From Streptococcus pyogenes (GTDB lineage Bacteria; Bacillota; Bacilli; Lactobacillales; Streptococcaceae): 64,000 nucleotides of DNA. The translations under genes and the position numbers were made by a program. Positions 17,275 to 27,669 of this stretch are shown here, one piece after another (positions within the stretch are counted from its first letter, which is position 1; each line of letters starts with the position of its first letter). The stretch is taken from NCBI RefSeq assembly GCF_002055535.1, contig NZ_LN831034.1:496001-560000 (forward strand), given 5' to 3'. The notes beneath the pieces are model-generated. The model did not search any database. It was given only the letters and a program-made list of their open reading frames with translations, and was not told the origin of the DNA.

Positions 17275-17519
17275 ATCATTCATTCAATTAATATGCTTCT
17301 GCTCATGTTTTTCCAGATAGTATAGATATAAGAGCAGCTAATTTAACAAGATGAGCCTGTCGTTTGATATATAGGATATAAACTTTTTATGATCAAACAA
17401 AAGTAATACCTTTTGAATTCGTTAGTATTGATCTGATCTAAAGTGATATCACTTAGAATGGACTAGCTGTACAGCTTTTACAGCAACTTATGCTAAAATA
17501 GAAAAAAGGAGAAATGTTG

Positions 17520-18170
17520 ATGATTAAAGGAATTATTTTTGATATGGACGGTGTTTTATTTGATACAGAACCTTTTTATCTGAGGCGACGAGAAGATTTT
17601 TTTAAGACAAAGGGAATTCCCATTGATCATTTGAACTCTAAAGATTTTATTGGGGGCAATCTTCAAGAATTATGGAAAGAGTTGTTAGGTAAAAATAGGG
17701 ATGATGCTATCGTTAAGGCAATTACAACTGACTATGACGCTTACAAACAAGCGCATAAGCCTCCTTATCAAAAACTGTTGATTACAGAAGTGAACTCTTG
17801 TCTTGAACAGTTGGAAAAACAAGGTATTAAACTGGCTGTGGCATCAAACTCGAAGCGTCAGGATGTTTTGTTGGCGTTGGAGACAACGCAAATAAAAGAT
17901 TATTTTGAAATAATCCTAGCGCGTGAAGATGTTTCTAGAGGCAAACCTTATCCAGATATTTATAATAAAGCAGTACAAAAACTAGGATTACAAAAAAAAC
18001 AACTGCTTGTAGTAGAGGACAGCCAAAAAGGCATTGCTGCCGCCAAAGCAGCCAATCTGACAGTTTTTGCCATTACCGACTACCGATATGGCATTGATCA
18101 GAGTCAAGCTGATCACAAGATAGATCATTTAGGACAACTGTGTGTAAAAATCGGTTGTTTTGGATCGTGA
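17520..18170 (+). CDS. HAD-IA hydrolase, beta-phosphoglucomutase-like
   Basis: A 216-residue HAD protein: IIFDMDGVLFDTEPFY (nucleophile and acid Asp), a helical C1 cap, VASNSKRQD (motif II), RGKPYPDIY (motif III Lys) and VVEDSQKGIAAA (motif IV). I place the start at the ATG at 17520, 8 bases after GGAG; another ATG 6 bases earlier is too close. Members include phosphoglucomutases and phosphatases, and the substrate here is unknown. It is a stand-alone gene. Confidence 0.85.
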   Translation: MIKGIIFDMDGVLFDTEPFYLRRREDFFKTKGIPIDHLNSKDFIGGNLQELWKELLGKNRDDAIVKAITTDYDAYKQAHKPPYQKLLITEVNSCLEQLEKQGIKLAVASNSKRQDVLLALETTQIKDYFEIILAREDVSRGKPYPDIYNKAVQKLGLQKKQLLVVEDSQKGIAAAKAANLTVFAITDYRYGIDQSQADHKIDHLGQLCVKIGCFGS

Positions 18171-18861
18171 AGTAACGCAACTAACTGATCATGATACTTC
18201 AAGACAGTTAAGAATACGTCTAGGACTTTCTACAGACCAATAACAAGAATATGTTTATGTGTTTTTACTGTTTTTTAGCTACCTATTTACAATATGACAC
18301 TGAAAAGAGTACTATGTTTAAGTTATTATCAAAAAAAACGTCGCATAAGATCACCTAGAAAAGGATTATGATTTTTGTGATTTGGATGCGATCATTAGTC
18401 GTCGACCATCTTCATTTGGCAGGAGGTATGTTTAACCGTGGTCATTATTTGGATTTGTTTTTAGATTGGCTAGTGAGTAAATATAGAAGGATCATAATAC
18501 TGCTTTGACAAAGGCAGTATCTGAGTCCATGAGTTGCACGGGTAATGTGACTCGGTTTTGGTTAGGTATAATAATATTTGGAAGTGTTATGCTGCTTGTC
18601 TTCGTAGGTCCATTGATTATAGTCAGACTTACTTTAGAGCTGAGCTGACTGTCTAGACAAGACGTGATGGAGATGTGATTTCTGACCAAGTAGAGGTAAC
18701 CAGAAAAGGGACTTTTACGATGGAATTGAATTTACTTGTTGCATTCTTGTGCATGTTAAGAGAGAAAACCCAGATAAATCAGGAAGTAAAATGGTTATGT
18801 TTGATTAGAATTGTCCTTCTTTTTCCTTGAAGTCTTAACTTATTTTGATTATGATAGTAGT
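18171..18861. other. Gene-less, apparently decayed stretch
   Basis: About 690 bp with no intact gene. Short open pieces in shifting frames read like former coding DNA, for example a rightward piece around 18360-18480 with stops and a hydrophobic piece (TRFWLGIIIFGSVMLLVFVG) around 18542-18601. I could not name the parent family. No terminator or IS end is evident. Confidence 0.4.
18827..18855 (+). promoter_or_regulatory. queG promoter, leaderless arrangement
   Basis: TTGAAG (18827-18832), 17-bp spacer, TATGAT (18850-18855). Only 6 bases separate the -10 from the queG ATG, so the A of ATG is the likely transcription start. Confidence 0.55.
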
Positions 18862-19986
18862 ATGACTATTAAGGCAGAAATTAAGGCGCTCGCCAAAGAA
18901 ATTGGTATCTCTAAAATTGGTTTTACGACGGCAGATAACTTTGATTATTTGGAAAAGTCATTGCGTGCTTCTGTGGAAGAGGGGCGCAATTCAGGATTTG
19001 AACATAAAGTCATAGAGGATCGTATCTACACTGAAAGGCTTTTAGAATCGGCTAAAACGATTATTTCAATTGGCGTTGCTTATCCTCACAAACTTCCTCA
19101 GCAACCTCAAAAAACACCTTATAAACGTGGAAAAATTACACCTAGTTCGTGGGGGCTTGATTATCATTATGTGGTCGGCGAAAAGTTAGACAGACTATCA
19201 AAAGGCATTGAAGAGCTGTGTCGAGATTTTCCTTTGCAACAAAAAGCAATGGTCGATACTGGAGCTTTAGTTGATACTGCAGTTGCCCAAAGAGCGGGTA
19301 TTGGTTTTATAGGAAAAAATGGTCTAGTTATTTCTAAAGAATATGGCTCTTATATGTTTTTGGGAGAATTAATTACCAATTTAGAGATCGAGCCAGACAA
19401 GCCTGTCGATTATGATTGTGGTGACTGTCGTCGTTGTCTAGATGCCTGTCCAACTTCTTGTTTAATTGGTGATGGCTCAATGAATGCCAAGCGTTGTCTA
19501 TCATTTCAAACCCAAGATAAGGGAATGATGGACATAGAGTTTCGAAAAAAGATTAAAACAGTTATCTATGGTTGTGATATTTGCCAAATTTGCTGTCCTT
19601 ATAACAAGGGTATAAACAATTCACCAGCTACAGAGATTGATCCTGAGTTGGCTCAACCAGAATTAATACCATTTTTGAGTTTATCAAATGGAAAATTTAA
19701 AGAAAAATTTGGTATGATTGCTGGAAGTTGGCGAGGTAAAAATATTTTACAGCGTAATGCCATTATTGCGCTAGCAAATGCTCATGATAAAACTGCAGTG
19801 GTCAAATTAATAGAGATTATTGATAAAAATAATAACCCTATTCATACTGCAACAGCTATATGGGCATTGGGAGAAATTGTCAAAAAACCAAACGATGAGA
19901 TACTGGCGTTTATGAGTCATTTAACCTTAAAAGATGAAGATAGCCGAAAAGAGTTGGAATTAATCCGTCATAAATGGCAATTTTAA
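18862..19986 (+). CDS. queG: Epoxyqueuosine reductase
   Basis: Started at MTIKAEIKALAKEIGI, 374 residues. It has the DUF1730 N-terminal region, the cobalamin/substrate segment MVDTGALVDTAVAQRAGIGF, and two [4Fe-4S] cysteine sets (CGDCRRCLDACPTSC and CDICQICCPYNKG). A HEAT-like C-terminus follows. It performs the last step of queuosine synthesis in tRNA, reducing epoxyqueuosine to queuosine. An in-frame upstream extension to 18811 has no RBS; I prefer the leaderless start set by the promoter. Confidence 0.9.
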   Translation: MTIKAEIKALAKEIGISKIGFTTADNFDYLEKSLRASVEEGRNSGFEHKVIEDRIYTERLLESAKTIISIGVAYPHKLPQQPQKTPYKRGKITPSSWGLDYHYVVGEKLDRLSKGIEELCRDFPLQQKAMVDTGALVDTAVAQRAGIGFIGKNGLVISKEYGSYMFLGELITNLEIEPDKPVDYDCGDCRRCLDACPTSCLIGDGSMNAKRCLSFQTQDKGMMDIEFRKKIKTVIYGCDICQICCPYNKGINNSPATEIDPELAQPELIPFLSLSNGKFKEKFGMIAGSWRGKNILQRNAIIALANAHDKTAVVKLIEIIDKNNNPIHTATAIWALGEIVKKPNDEILAFMSHLTLKDEDSRKELELIRHKWQF

Positions 19987-20054
19987 GCCTTTTATGGTAT
20001 TTTTAAGAACCTTATGATAAAATAAAACAGATTAACAAAGATTGGAGAAATCTC

Positions 20055-21153
20055 ATGGAAGTGGCTGAAATTCGCCAAAAAATAGTAGAAAATAAAGAGA
20101 AGTTGACTAGCTTCAGGAGGTCTCTTTGACTTAGATCGTTTGGAAGAGGAGATTGCTCTTCTTGAAAATCACATGACTGAGCCAGACTTTTGGAATGACA
20201 ATATTGCAGCGCAAAAGACATCTCAAGAACTAAATGAGTTAAAAGGTAAGTATGATACTTTCCATAATATGCAAGAATTATCTGACGAAACAGAACTCTT
20301 ACTTGAGATGCTTGACGAAGATGATTCTTTGAAAGAAGAATTAGAAGAAAATCTAATGCAGCTAGATAAGATAATGGGTGCTTATGAAATGACGCTTCTC
20401 TTATCTGAACCCTATGACCACAATAATGCTATCTTAGAAATCCATCCTGGTTCAGGAGGAACTGAAGCGCAAGATTGGGGAGATTTACTCTTACGAATGT
20501 ATACCCGTTTTGGCAATGCTAATGGTTTCAAAATAGAAGTATTGGATTATCAAGCAGGAGATGAAGCTGGTATTAAATCGGTTACCCTCTCTTTTGAAGG
20601 CCCCAATGCTTATGGTTTGTTGAAATCAGAAATGGGAGTTCATCGCCTCGTTCGTATATCACCTTTTGATTCGGCTAAACGTCGTCATACCTCATTTGCT
20701 TCAGTTGAAGTGATGCCAGAGTTAGATGATACGATTGAAGTAGAAGTACGTGATGATGACATTAAAATGGATACTTTCCGTTCCGGAGGAGCTGGTGGTC
20801 AGAATGTCAATAAAGTATCAACAGGTGTTCGTTTGACGCATATTCCAACTGGAATTGTGGTATCGTCTACCGTTGACCGTACTCAATATGGAAACCGCGA
20901 TCGCGCTATGAAGATGTTGCAGGCTAAGCTATATCAGTTAGAACAAGAAAAGAAAGCACAAGAAGTAGATGCTCTCAAGGGTGATAAAAAAGAAATCACT
21001 TGGGGAAGTCAGATTCGTTCTTATGTTTTCACCCCTTATACGATGGTGAAGGATCATCGTACTAACTTTGAGCTTGCTCAGGTAGATAAGGTTATGGATG
21101 GAGAGATCAATGGCTTTATTGATGCCTACCTTAAGTGGCGCATTGAAGACTAA
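20055..21153 (+). CDS. prfB: Peptide chain release factor 2, programmed +1 frameshift
   Basis: The reading starts at ATG 20055 and runs 24 codons to CTT TGA (stop 20127-20129), then continues in the +1 frame from GAC at 20128 to 21153, giving 365 residues. The internal AGGAGG (20115-20120) lies three bases before CTT, the standard RF2 autoregulatory arrangement: scarce RF2 lets the ribosome pause at UGA and slip +1. The product has [10 protein letters not shown] (GGQ, peptidyl hydrolysis); the UGA-recognition loop appears as the RF2-typical SPF motif ([10 protein letters not shown]). It frees peptides at UGA and UAA. Confidence 0.97.
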
Positions 21154-21171
21154 AAATAATAAAGGAGAAAC

Positions 21172-21864
21172 ATGGCACTAATAGAAATGTCTGGTGTTAC
21201 TAAAAAATACCGCCGCTCAACGACCGCCCTCAGAGACGTCAATGTTTCTGTTAACCAAGGTGAGTTTGTTTATCTCGTAGGCCCATCAGGTGCTGGTAAA
21301 TCAACTTTTATCAAACTCCTTTACCGTGAAGAACAACTGACAACTGGTAAGCTATATGTGGGTGAATTCAATTTAACTAAGCTAAAAGCACGTGATGTTC
21401 CGATTCTTCGTCGTCACATCGGAGTAGTTTTTCAAGATTACAAACTGCTACCAAGAAAAACAGTCTTTGAAAATGTAGCTTACGCCATGGAAGTTATTGG
21501 TGAAAAGCGCCGCCACATTAAAAAACGCGTGCCAGAGGTACTCGATTTAGTTGGCTTGAAACATAAGATGCGTTCTTTTCCAAGTCAGCTATCAGGAGGG
21601 GAGCAGCAACGTGTGGCCATTGCGCGTGCGATTGTTAACAACCCTAAATTATTGATTGCAGATGAACCGACAGGGAATTTAGATCCTGAGATTTCATGGG
21701 AAATTATGCAGTTACTTGAACGTATTAATGTTCAGGGAACAACTATCTTAATGGCGACACACAACAGTCATATTGTGAATACATTCCGTCATCGTGTTGT
21801 TGCTATTGAAGATGGTCGCATAGTACGTGATGAAGAAAAAGGAGATTATGGTTACGATGATTAG
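21172..21864 (+). CDS. ftsE: Cell-division ABC ATPase
   Basis: A 230-residue ABC ATPase: Walker [11 protein letters not shown]-loop VFQDYKLL, signature LSGGEQQR, Walker [13 protein letters not shown]. With FtsX it couples ATP hydrolysis to activation of a peptidoglycan hydrolase (PcsB in streptococci) at the septum. It lies 18 bp after prfB and overlaps the ftsX start. Confidence 0.96.
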   Translation: MALIEMSGVTKKYRRSTTALRDVNVSVNQGEFVYLVGPSGAGKSTFIKLLYREEQLTTGKLYVGEFNLTKLKARDVPILRRHIGVVFQDYKLLPRKTVFENVAYAMEVIGEKRRHIKKRVPEVLDLVGLKHKMRSFPSQLSGGEQQRVAIARAIVNNPKLLIADEPTGNLDPEISWEIMQLLERINVQGTTILMATHNSHIVNTFRHRVVAIEDGRIVRDEEKGDYGYDD

Positions 21865-22786
21865 ATACTTTTTCCGTCATATTTGGGAATCCATTAAAAA
21901 TCTTAAACGCAACTTTTGGATGACATTTGCTTCAGTTAGTATGGTGGCTGTTACATTGACTTTAGTTGGTGTTTTTGCGGCGACATTGTTGAATATACAG
22001 CGTGTTGCTTCGGGTGTTGAAAATAATGTCCATATCAATACCTACTTACAAGTTGATTCAACTGATGCTGCAAAAGTTATTCAAAATACTGCCGGTGAAC
22101 CTGTTAATAACGATAACTACCACAGTGTTTACGACAAAATTGCTCAGATAAAAGGTGTCAAAAAGATTACATTTTCTAGCAAGGATGAACAATTGAAAAA
22201 ATTGCAAGAAACCTTAGGTGATGTTTGGAATATGTATGACCAAGACACTAATCCGCTCCAAGATATCTATCTTATTGAGACCCAGACGCCTAAACAAGTT
22301 AAGGCGATCACTAAAAAGATCAGAACGATTGAAGGCGTAGAAGCCGCAGATTATGGAGGGATTAACTCCGATAAACTATTTAAGTTTTCAACATTAATTC
22401 AAACTTGGGGGCTGATCGGAACAGCAATGCTATTATTTGTAGCTGTCTTTCTCATTTCAAACACTATTCGTATGACTATTATGTCTCGTAAACGTGACAT
22501 TGAAATTATGCGGTTAGTTGGTGCTAAAAATTCTTATATTCGAGGGCCTTTCTTTTTTGAAGGGGCTTGGGTTGGCTTGTTAGGAGCTGTTTTACCATCT
22601 CTTCTGATTTATTATGGATATGATCTTGTTTATAAGCATTTTGCACAAGAATTACAACGTAATAATCTCTCGATGTATCCGCTTGATCCTTATGTATATT
22701 ACCTGATTGGTGCTTTGTTTGTCATAGGTATTATGATTGGTTCGCTTGGTTCAGTGCTTTCTATGAGACGTTATTTAAAATTCTAA
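21857..22786 (+). CDS. ftsX: Cell-division membrane protein
   Basis: A 309-residue membrane protein: N-terminal cytoplasmic tail, TM1 (MTFASVSMVAVTLTLVGVF), a large extracellular loop, then three TM segments with FtsX/MacB-type ISNTIRMTIMSRKRDIEIMR. I start at [15 protein letters not shown] (21857), overlapping ftsE by 8 bp. An ATG at 21848 is only 3 bases from GGAG and is less likely. It forms the FtsEX complex. Confidence 0.93.
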   Translation: MIRYFFRHIWESIKNLKRNFWMTFASVSMVAVTLTLVGVFAATLLNIQRVASGVENNVHINTYLQVDSTDAAKVIQNTAGEPVNNDNYHSVYDKIAQIKGVKKITFSSKDEQLKKLQETLGDVWNMYDQDTNPLQDIYLIETQTPKQVKAITKKIRTIEGVEAADYGGINSDKLFKFSTLIQTWGLIGTAMLLFVAVFLISNTIRMTIMSRKRDIEIMRLVGAKNSYIRGPFFFEGAWVGLLGAVLPSLLIYYGYDLVYKHFAQELQRNNLSMYPLDPYVYYLIGALFVIGIMIGSLGSVLSMRRYLKF

Positions 22787-23095
22787 AAAAAGCGCTGCTG
22801 ACGAAACGTAGCGACCCTCAAAAGTTGGACCTCTTATGTTATTCCAAGGACCTCGTTTTGTATTGCACAGGACTGGTCCTTTTCATTTTGTTTTGATTCA
22901 TTTGTTTATTTGTAATAGGCAATACAGTTTAAAATAGCAGTTTCTAAGGTTTCAAGAGAAGAAAAGCACCCCAAAAGTTAGATGTTTGATGTATCTAACT
23001 TTTGGGGTGTCATTCAAAATTTAGTGGCTCTTTTTTAGTAAAATACTATGATTTCAGTTTTAGGATAACCTCAAACAGTATCTAAAATAGCTATG
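22787..23095. other. Intergenic segment with insertion-sequence-like ends
   Basis: This holds a perfect 17-bp inverted repeat (22967-22983/22993-23009, CACCCCAAAAGTTAGAT and its complement). A related CTCAAAAGTTGGACC lies near 22815. Such AAAAGTTRGA ends resemble those of IS3-family elements, so this may be a relic; the inverted repeat could also end ftsX transcripts. No coding capacity is seen. Confidence 0.4.
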
Positions 23096-23731
23096 TCAAT
23101 GAAAAAAGGGGTTAGCATTTTTTTCGTGACAAATGGTAGTAGAAGGACCATGCCCAGGATAAACTCGGTAATGATTAGGTAAGGTGAATAGTTCTTGGCG
23201 AATACCAGTAATGAGGTCCTCAAAGTTACTGGTAGGTAAGTCAGTACGACCGATAGTTTCACGAAATAGAGCATCGCCAGTAACGACTAATTCATCTGAG
23301 TGGAAAACAAATGAGACTCCTCCCCAAGAATGACCAGATGTTGGTAAAACTGTGAATTCAAAACCATTTAGTTGATAGGGTTGCTTTAATTTAAAAAAGT
23401 TCTCTGCCGGTCTTGCTATAACAGTAATGATATCATCATGACGGCCTAAGCCAGATAAATTATCATCTGGGGAAGATAGCCAAGCGGCTTCTTTTTCTGA
23501 AACATAAACAGGTGGATGATCAAAAGCATCTCTGACCAAATCTAAACTAAAAATATGATCATAGTGAGTATGCGTTAAGAGGATAGCCACTAAAGGTTTT
23601 TCAAAGGATTTAATTTTAGCAATGATTTCTTGGCCGTTACTTCCTGGATCAATGAGGATAACAGCTTGATCATTAACGAGGTAATAAGTATTTTCACCAG
23701 CAATGTGGTTTATTGTTTTATAGATTTTCAT
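23096..23731 (-). CDS. Metallo-beta-lactamase-fold hydrolase (glyoxalase II-like)
   Basis: A 211-residue MBL-fold protein with THTHYDHIFSLD (zinc ligands), TSGHSWGGVSF, GDALFRETIGRTDLP and YPGHGPSTT. It resembles the YcbL/GloB-type hydrolases of Firmicutes, whose substrates are mostly unproven. The start at MKIYKTINHIAGENTY has no RBS but sits 6 bases after TACACT, with TTAACA 17 bases further upstream, so the mRNA is probably leaderless. It is convergent with ftsX. Confidence 0.85.
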   Translation of the reverse strand: MKIYKTINHIAGENTYYLVNDQAVILIDPGSNGQEIIAKIKSFEKPLVAILLTHTHYDHIFSLDLVRDAFDHPPVYVSEKEAAWLSSPDDNLSGLGRHDDIITVIARPAENFFKLKQPYQLNGFEFTVLPTSGHSWGGVSFVFHSDELVVTGDALFRETIGRTDLPTSNFEDLITGIRQELFTLPNHYRVYPGHGPSTTICHEKNANPFFH

Positions 23732-23830
23732 AAGGATAGTGTACCAAAAAATCAAGACTTTGTTAAAAAAAGAGTAGCGGAAAATAAATGGCAATTAGTT
23801 TCAGAAAATATGAGATCTCACAGCAATTTC

Positions 23831-23859
23831 TTGACACCGTTTTCATAAAGGTGTATCAT
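23831..23859 (+). promoter_or_regulatory. Promoter of the acetoin-reductase-like pseudogene
   Basis: TTGACA (23831-23836), 17-bp spacer, TATCAT (23854-23859). The start of the promoter reads, on the reverse strand, TGAAAACGGTGTCA, a cre-like box (12 of 14), so catabolite control is possible. Confidence 0.6.
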
Positions 23860-23961
23860 AAAAGTAATCAATAAGCCAAGCCTAAAGCTGAACTTAGTTT
23901 AAGAACACTGACTTTTTGAGAGCAACCTAATCGGTTGACTAAAAAATATGAGGTGGAAGAT

Positions 23962-24726
<765 letters not shown>

Positions 24727-24741
24727 AAATGATTAATACTG

Positions 24742-24771
24742 ACACTGTGGGTTTCACTCACAGTGTTTTTT
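24742..24771 (+). terminator. Intrinsic terminator
   Basis: The stem ACACTGTG/CACAGTGT is followed by TTTTTT, downstream of the acetoin-reductase-like pseudogene. Confidence 0.8.
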
Positions 24772-24875
24772 AAGAAGTATAAAAAATTATCCTATCTTGG
24801 TTATTGGAGTGATGGCACCTTTGAGGTATAGTCATGTTTTGTTTTATAGATATAGCGTGCTATAATAGACTTACT

Positions 24876-27335
24876 ATGACCCAGAAAAAACTTAGAAAAT
24901 ATGCAGTAGTTGACTTGGAGGCTACTGGAGCAGGTCCCAATGCTTCTATTATTCAGGTTGGGATTGTTATTATCCAAGGAAATAAAATTATTGATAGTTA
25001 TGAAACAGATGTTAATCCTCATGAATCTTTGGATGAGCATATTGTTCATTTGACAGGTATTACGGATAAGCAGTTGGCTAAAGCTCCGGATTTTGGTCAA
25101 GTGGCGCATCACATTTATCAATTGATTGAAGATTGTATTTTTGTTGCCCACAATGTAAAGTTCGATGCAAATTTATTGGCAGAAGCTCTTTTTTTAGAAG
25201 GATATGAGTTAACAATACCACGTGTTGATACTGTTGAATTAGCCCAACTATTTTTCCCTCGCTTTGAAAAGTATAACCTTAGTCACCTATCTAGGCAGCT
25301 CAATATTGATTTGGCAGAAGCTCATACTGCTATTGCAGATGCAAGAGCTACAGCTATACTGTTTTTAAGACTTTTACAAAAAATTGAGAGCCTTCCAATT
25401 GAGTGCTTAGAAAGCTTATTAGTCTATTCAGATAGCCTGCTATTTGAAACAGCAATGGTCATTCAAGAAGGATTAGCCAAAGCCAAACCTTATGATCCCA
25501 ACAAATACATTAAAATCAGACAGATTCTCTTACCAAAGGGCTCAAAAGCTCTCAAGCCTTATCAAATATCAAAAAGCTTCCCTATTAATATGGCACTATT
25601 AGGTCTGGAAGAAAGGCCTAAACAGACTCAATTTGCTCAGTTAATTGACGAAGATTACCATCAGGGAGTAGCTAGTTTTATTGAAGCTCAGACAGGTATT
25701 GGAAAAACCTACGGCTACCTGCTACCCCTTTTGGCAAAAGAAGATCAAAACCAAATCATTGTCAGTGTGCCCACCAAACTTCTTCAAGACCAATTAATGG
25801 CTGGTGAAGTAGCTGCTATTCAAGAACAATTTCACATCGCCTGCCATAGTTTAAAAGGGCCCGCCAATTACCTAAAGCTAGATAGCTTTGCAGATAGTTT
25901 GGACCAAAATGACCAGAACCGTTTGGTGAATCGTTATAAAATGCAATTATTGGTTTGGCTCTTAGAAACTAAGACAGGAGACCTTGACGAAATCAAACAA
26001 AAGCAGCGCTTTGCAGCTTATTTTGAGCAGCTTAAGCACGATGGAGACATTAAGCAGTCTTCTGAATTTTACGATTACGATTTTTGGAGAGTTAGTTATG
26101 AAAAAGCCAAAACAGCCCGTCTCCTGATTACCAACCATGCTTATTTTTTACACCGTGTTCAAGATGACAAGGACTTTGCTAGAAACAAGGTCTTGGTCTT
26201 TGATGAGGCCCAAAAGCTGATGCTCCAATTAGATCAATTATCACGTCATCAGCTTAACCTGACGGTTTTTTTACAAACAATACAGGCCAAGTTAAGCAAC
26301 CCTTTACCTCTTTTAGAAAAACGCTTATTGGAAAGCTTGTCGTTTGAACTGGGACAAGTGTCAAGTGATTACTATCAAAATAAAGAGCACCAGCTTGCTC
26401 ATGATTGGTCTCGTATAGCTGGCTACGCCAAAGAATTAACAGGAGCAGATTATCAAGAGTTACAAGCCTTTTTTGCTACCTCAGATGGTGACTACTGGCT
26501 TAGTAGCGAAAAGCAAGAGGAGAAGCGAGTGACTTATCTAAACAGTGCTAGTAAGGCATTTATTCATTTCCAACAGCTCTTACCAGAAACGGTGAAAACT
26601 TATTTTGTTTCTGCCACTTTAACCATCAGCTCAGAAGTAACCTTGGCAGACCTATTAGGTTTTGAAGAGTATCTCTATCATGTCATTGAAAAGGATAAAA
26701 AGCAAGACCAGTTGGTGCTTGTTGATCAAGAGGCGCCTATCGTGACAGAAGTCAGTGACCAAATCTATGTGGAAGCAATTGCAAAACGAATCGAAAGCTT
26801 GAAGCAAGAGGGTTATCCTATTTTAGTGCTTTTTAATTCTAAAAAACACTTGCTGTTGGTTTCAGACTATCTAGACCAATGGCAGGTGCCTCACTTAGCG
26901 CAGGAAAAGAATGGAACAGCTTATAATATTAAAAAACGGTTTGATCAAGGAGAGCAAACTATTTTGCTTGGTTTAGGTTCTTTTTGGGAAGGAGTTGATT
27001 TTATTCAAGCGGATCGTATGATTACCCTTATCGCACGATTGCCCTTTGATAACCCAGAGGATTTCTTTGTTAAGAAAATGAGTCATTATCTATTGGAAAA
27101 AGGTAAAAATCCTTTCAGAGATTACTTCTTGCCAATGACTATTTTGCGATTAAAACAGGCTATTGGTCGCACGATGCGTCGACAAGATCAAAAGTCAGTG
27201 GTTATTATTTTGGATCGTCGTCTCCTTACAAAGTCCTATGGACAAGTTATTTTGGAAGGTCTCGGTCAGGAATTTTTGATTTCTCAACAAAATTTTCACG
27301 ATTGTCTAGTAGAAACGGACTGTTTTCTGATATAA
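24876..27335 (+). CDS. dinG: DinG-family helicase with N-terminal exonuclease domain
   Basis: 819 residues from MTQKKLRKYAVVDLEATG. Residues 1-165 are a DEDDh exonuclease like DNA polymerase III epsilon (VVDLEATGAGP; HTAIADARAT). The rest is an XPD/DinG superfamily 2 helicase: Walker A AQTGIGKTYGY, DEAQ box VFDEAQKL, GLGSFWEGVDF and QAIGRTMRR. The Firmicute DinG lacks the Fe-S cluster and mainly shows 3'-5' exonuclease activity. The ATG lies only 9 bases after a TATAAT with no RBS. The stop codon lies inside a strong hairpin. Confidence 0.9.
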   Translation: MTQKKLRKYAVVDLEATGAGPNASIIQVGIVIIQGNKIIDSYETDVNPHESLDEHIVHLTGITDKQLAKAPDFGQVAHHIYQLIEDCIFVAHNVKFDANLLAEALFLEGYELTIPRVDTVELAQLFFPRFEKYNLSHLSRQLNIDLAEAHTAIADARATAILFLRLLQKIESLPIECLESLLVYSDSLLFETAMVIQEGLAKAKPYDPNKYIKIRQILLPKGSKALKPYQISKSFPINMALLGLEERPKQTQFAQLIDEDYHQGVASFIEAQTGIGKTYGYLLPLLAKEDQNQIIVSVPTKLLQDQLMAGEVAAIQEQFHIACHSLKGPANYLKLDSFADSLDQNDQNRLVNRYKMQLLVWLLETKTGDLDEIKQKQRFAAYFEQLKHDGDIKQSSEFYDYDFWRVSYEKAKTARLLITNHAYFLHRVQDDKDFARNKVLVFDEAQKLMLQLDQLSRHQLNLTVFLQTIQAKLSNPLPLLEKRLLESLSFELGQVSSDYYQNKEHQLAHDWSRIAGYAKELTGADYQELQAFFATSDGDYWLSSEKQEEKRVTYLNSASKAFIHFQQLLPETVKTYFVSATLTISSEVTLADLLGFEEYLYHVIEKDKKQDQLVLVDQEAPIVTEVSDQIYVEAIAKRIESLKQEGYPILVLFNSKKHLLLVSDYLDQWQVPHLAQEKNGTAYNIKKRFDQGEQTILLGLGSFWEGVDFIQADRMITLIARLPFDNPEDFFVKKMSHYLLEKGKNPFRDYFLPMTILRLKQAIGRTMRRQDQKSVVIILDRRLLTKSYGQVILEGLGQEFLISQQNFHDCLVETDCFLI

Positions 27336-27361
27336 TGGAAAGGATCTATTATATCAGAAAA
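27323..27361. terminator. Strong hairpin across the dinG stop codon
   Basis: TTTTCTGATATAAT, an 11-base loop, then ATTATATCAGAAAA: a perfect 14-bp stem followed by ATTTTT. It is probably a bidirectional terminator. Confidence 0.6.
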
Positions 27362-27669
27362 ATTTTTAATGGCGTTAAGCACAATCAACTAACATTTAAA
27401 TTAGTTTGAACTTTTATTATGCTCTTTTAGACAACTGTTCAAATGTTTTCGAATTGTTTTTTTGATAAGGACAATAAATGAACAAATTTTTGGTTTTAGT
27501 AAACCCAATTACTGTTCTTTTCATTAGTGTCAGTTGCTATCAAAACAGCTTGTCATAGTTCGTGCGATCAGTAGCGAGTATTGGTAAAACTGAAACCGTA
27601 GATTATGAAAAAATGATCTGTTGAGCATTAATTAATCTGAAGATAAGAAGTCGATAAAAAGGAGATACG
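27362..27669. other. Gap where ypmB is expected
   Basis: Firmicutes often have ypmB between dinG and aspB. Here a 27-codon ORF (27478-27561, MNKFLVLVNPITVLFISVSC) starts like a secreted or membrane protein and then stops. The following DNA keeps short open pieces in other frames. It may be a ypmB remnant; this is a weak call. Confidence 0.3.
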
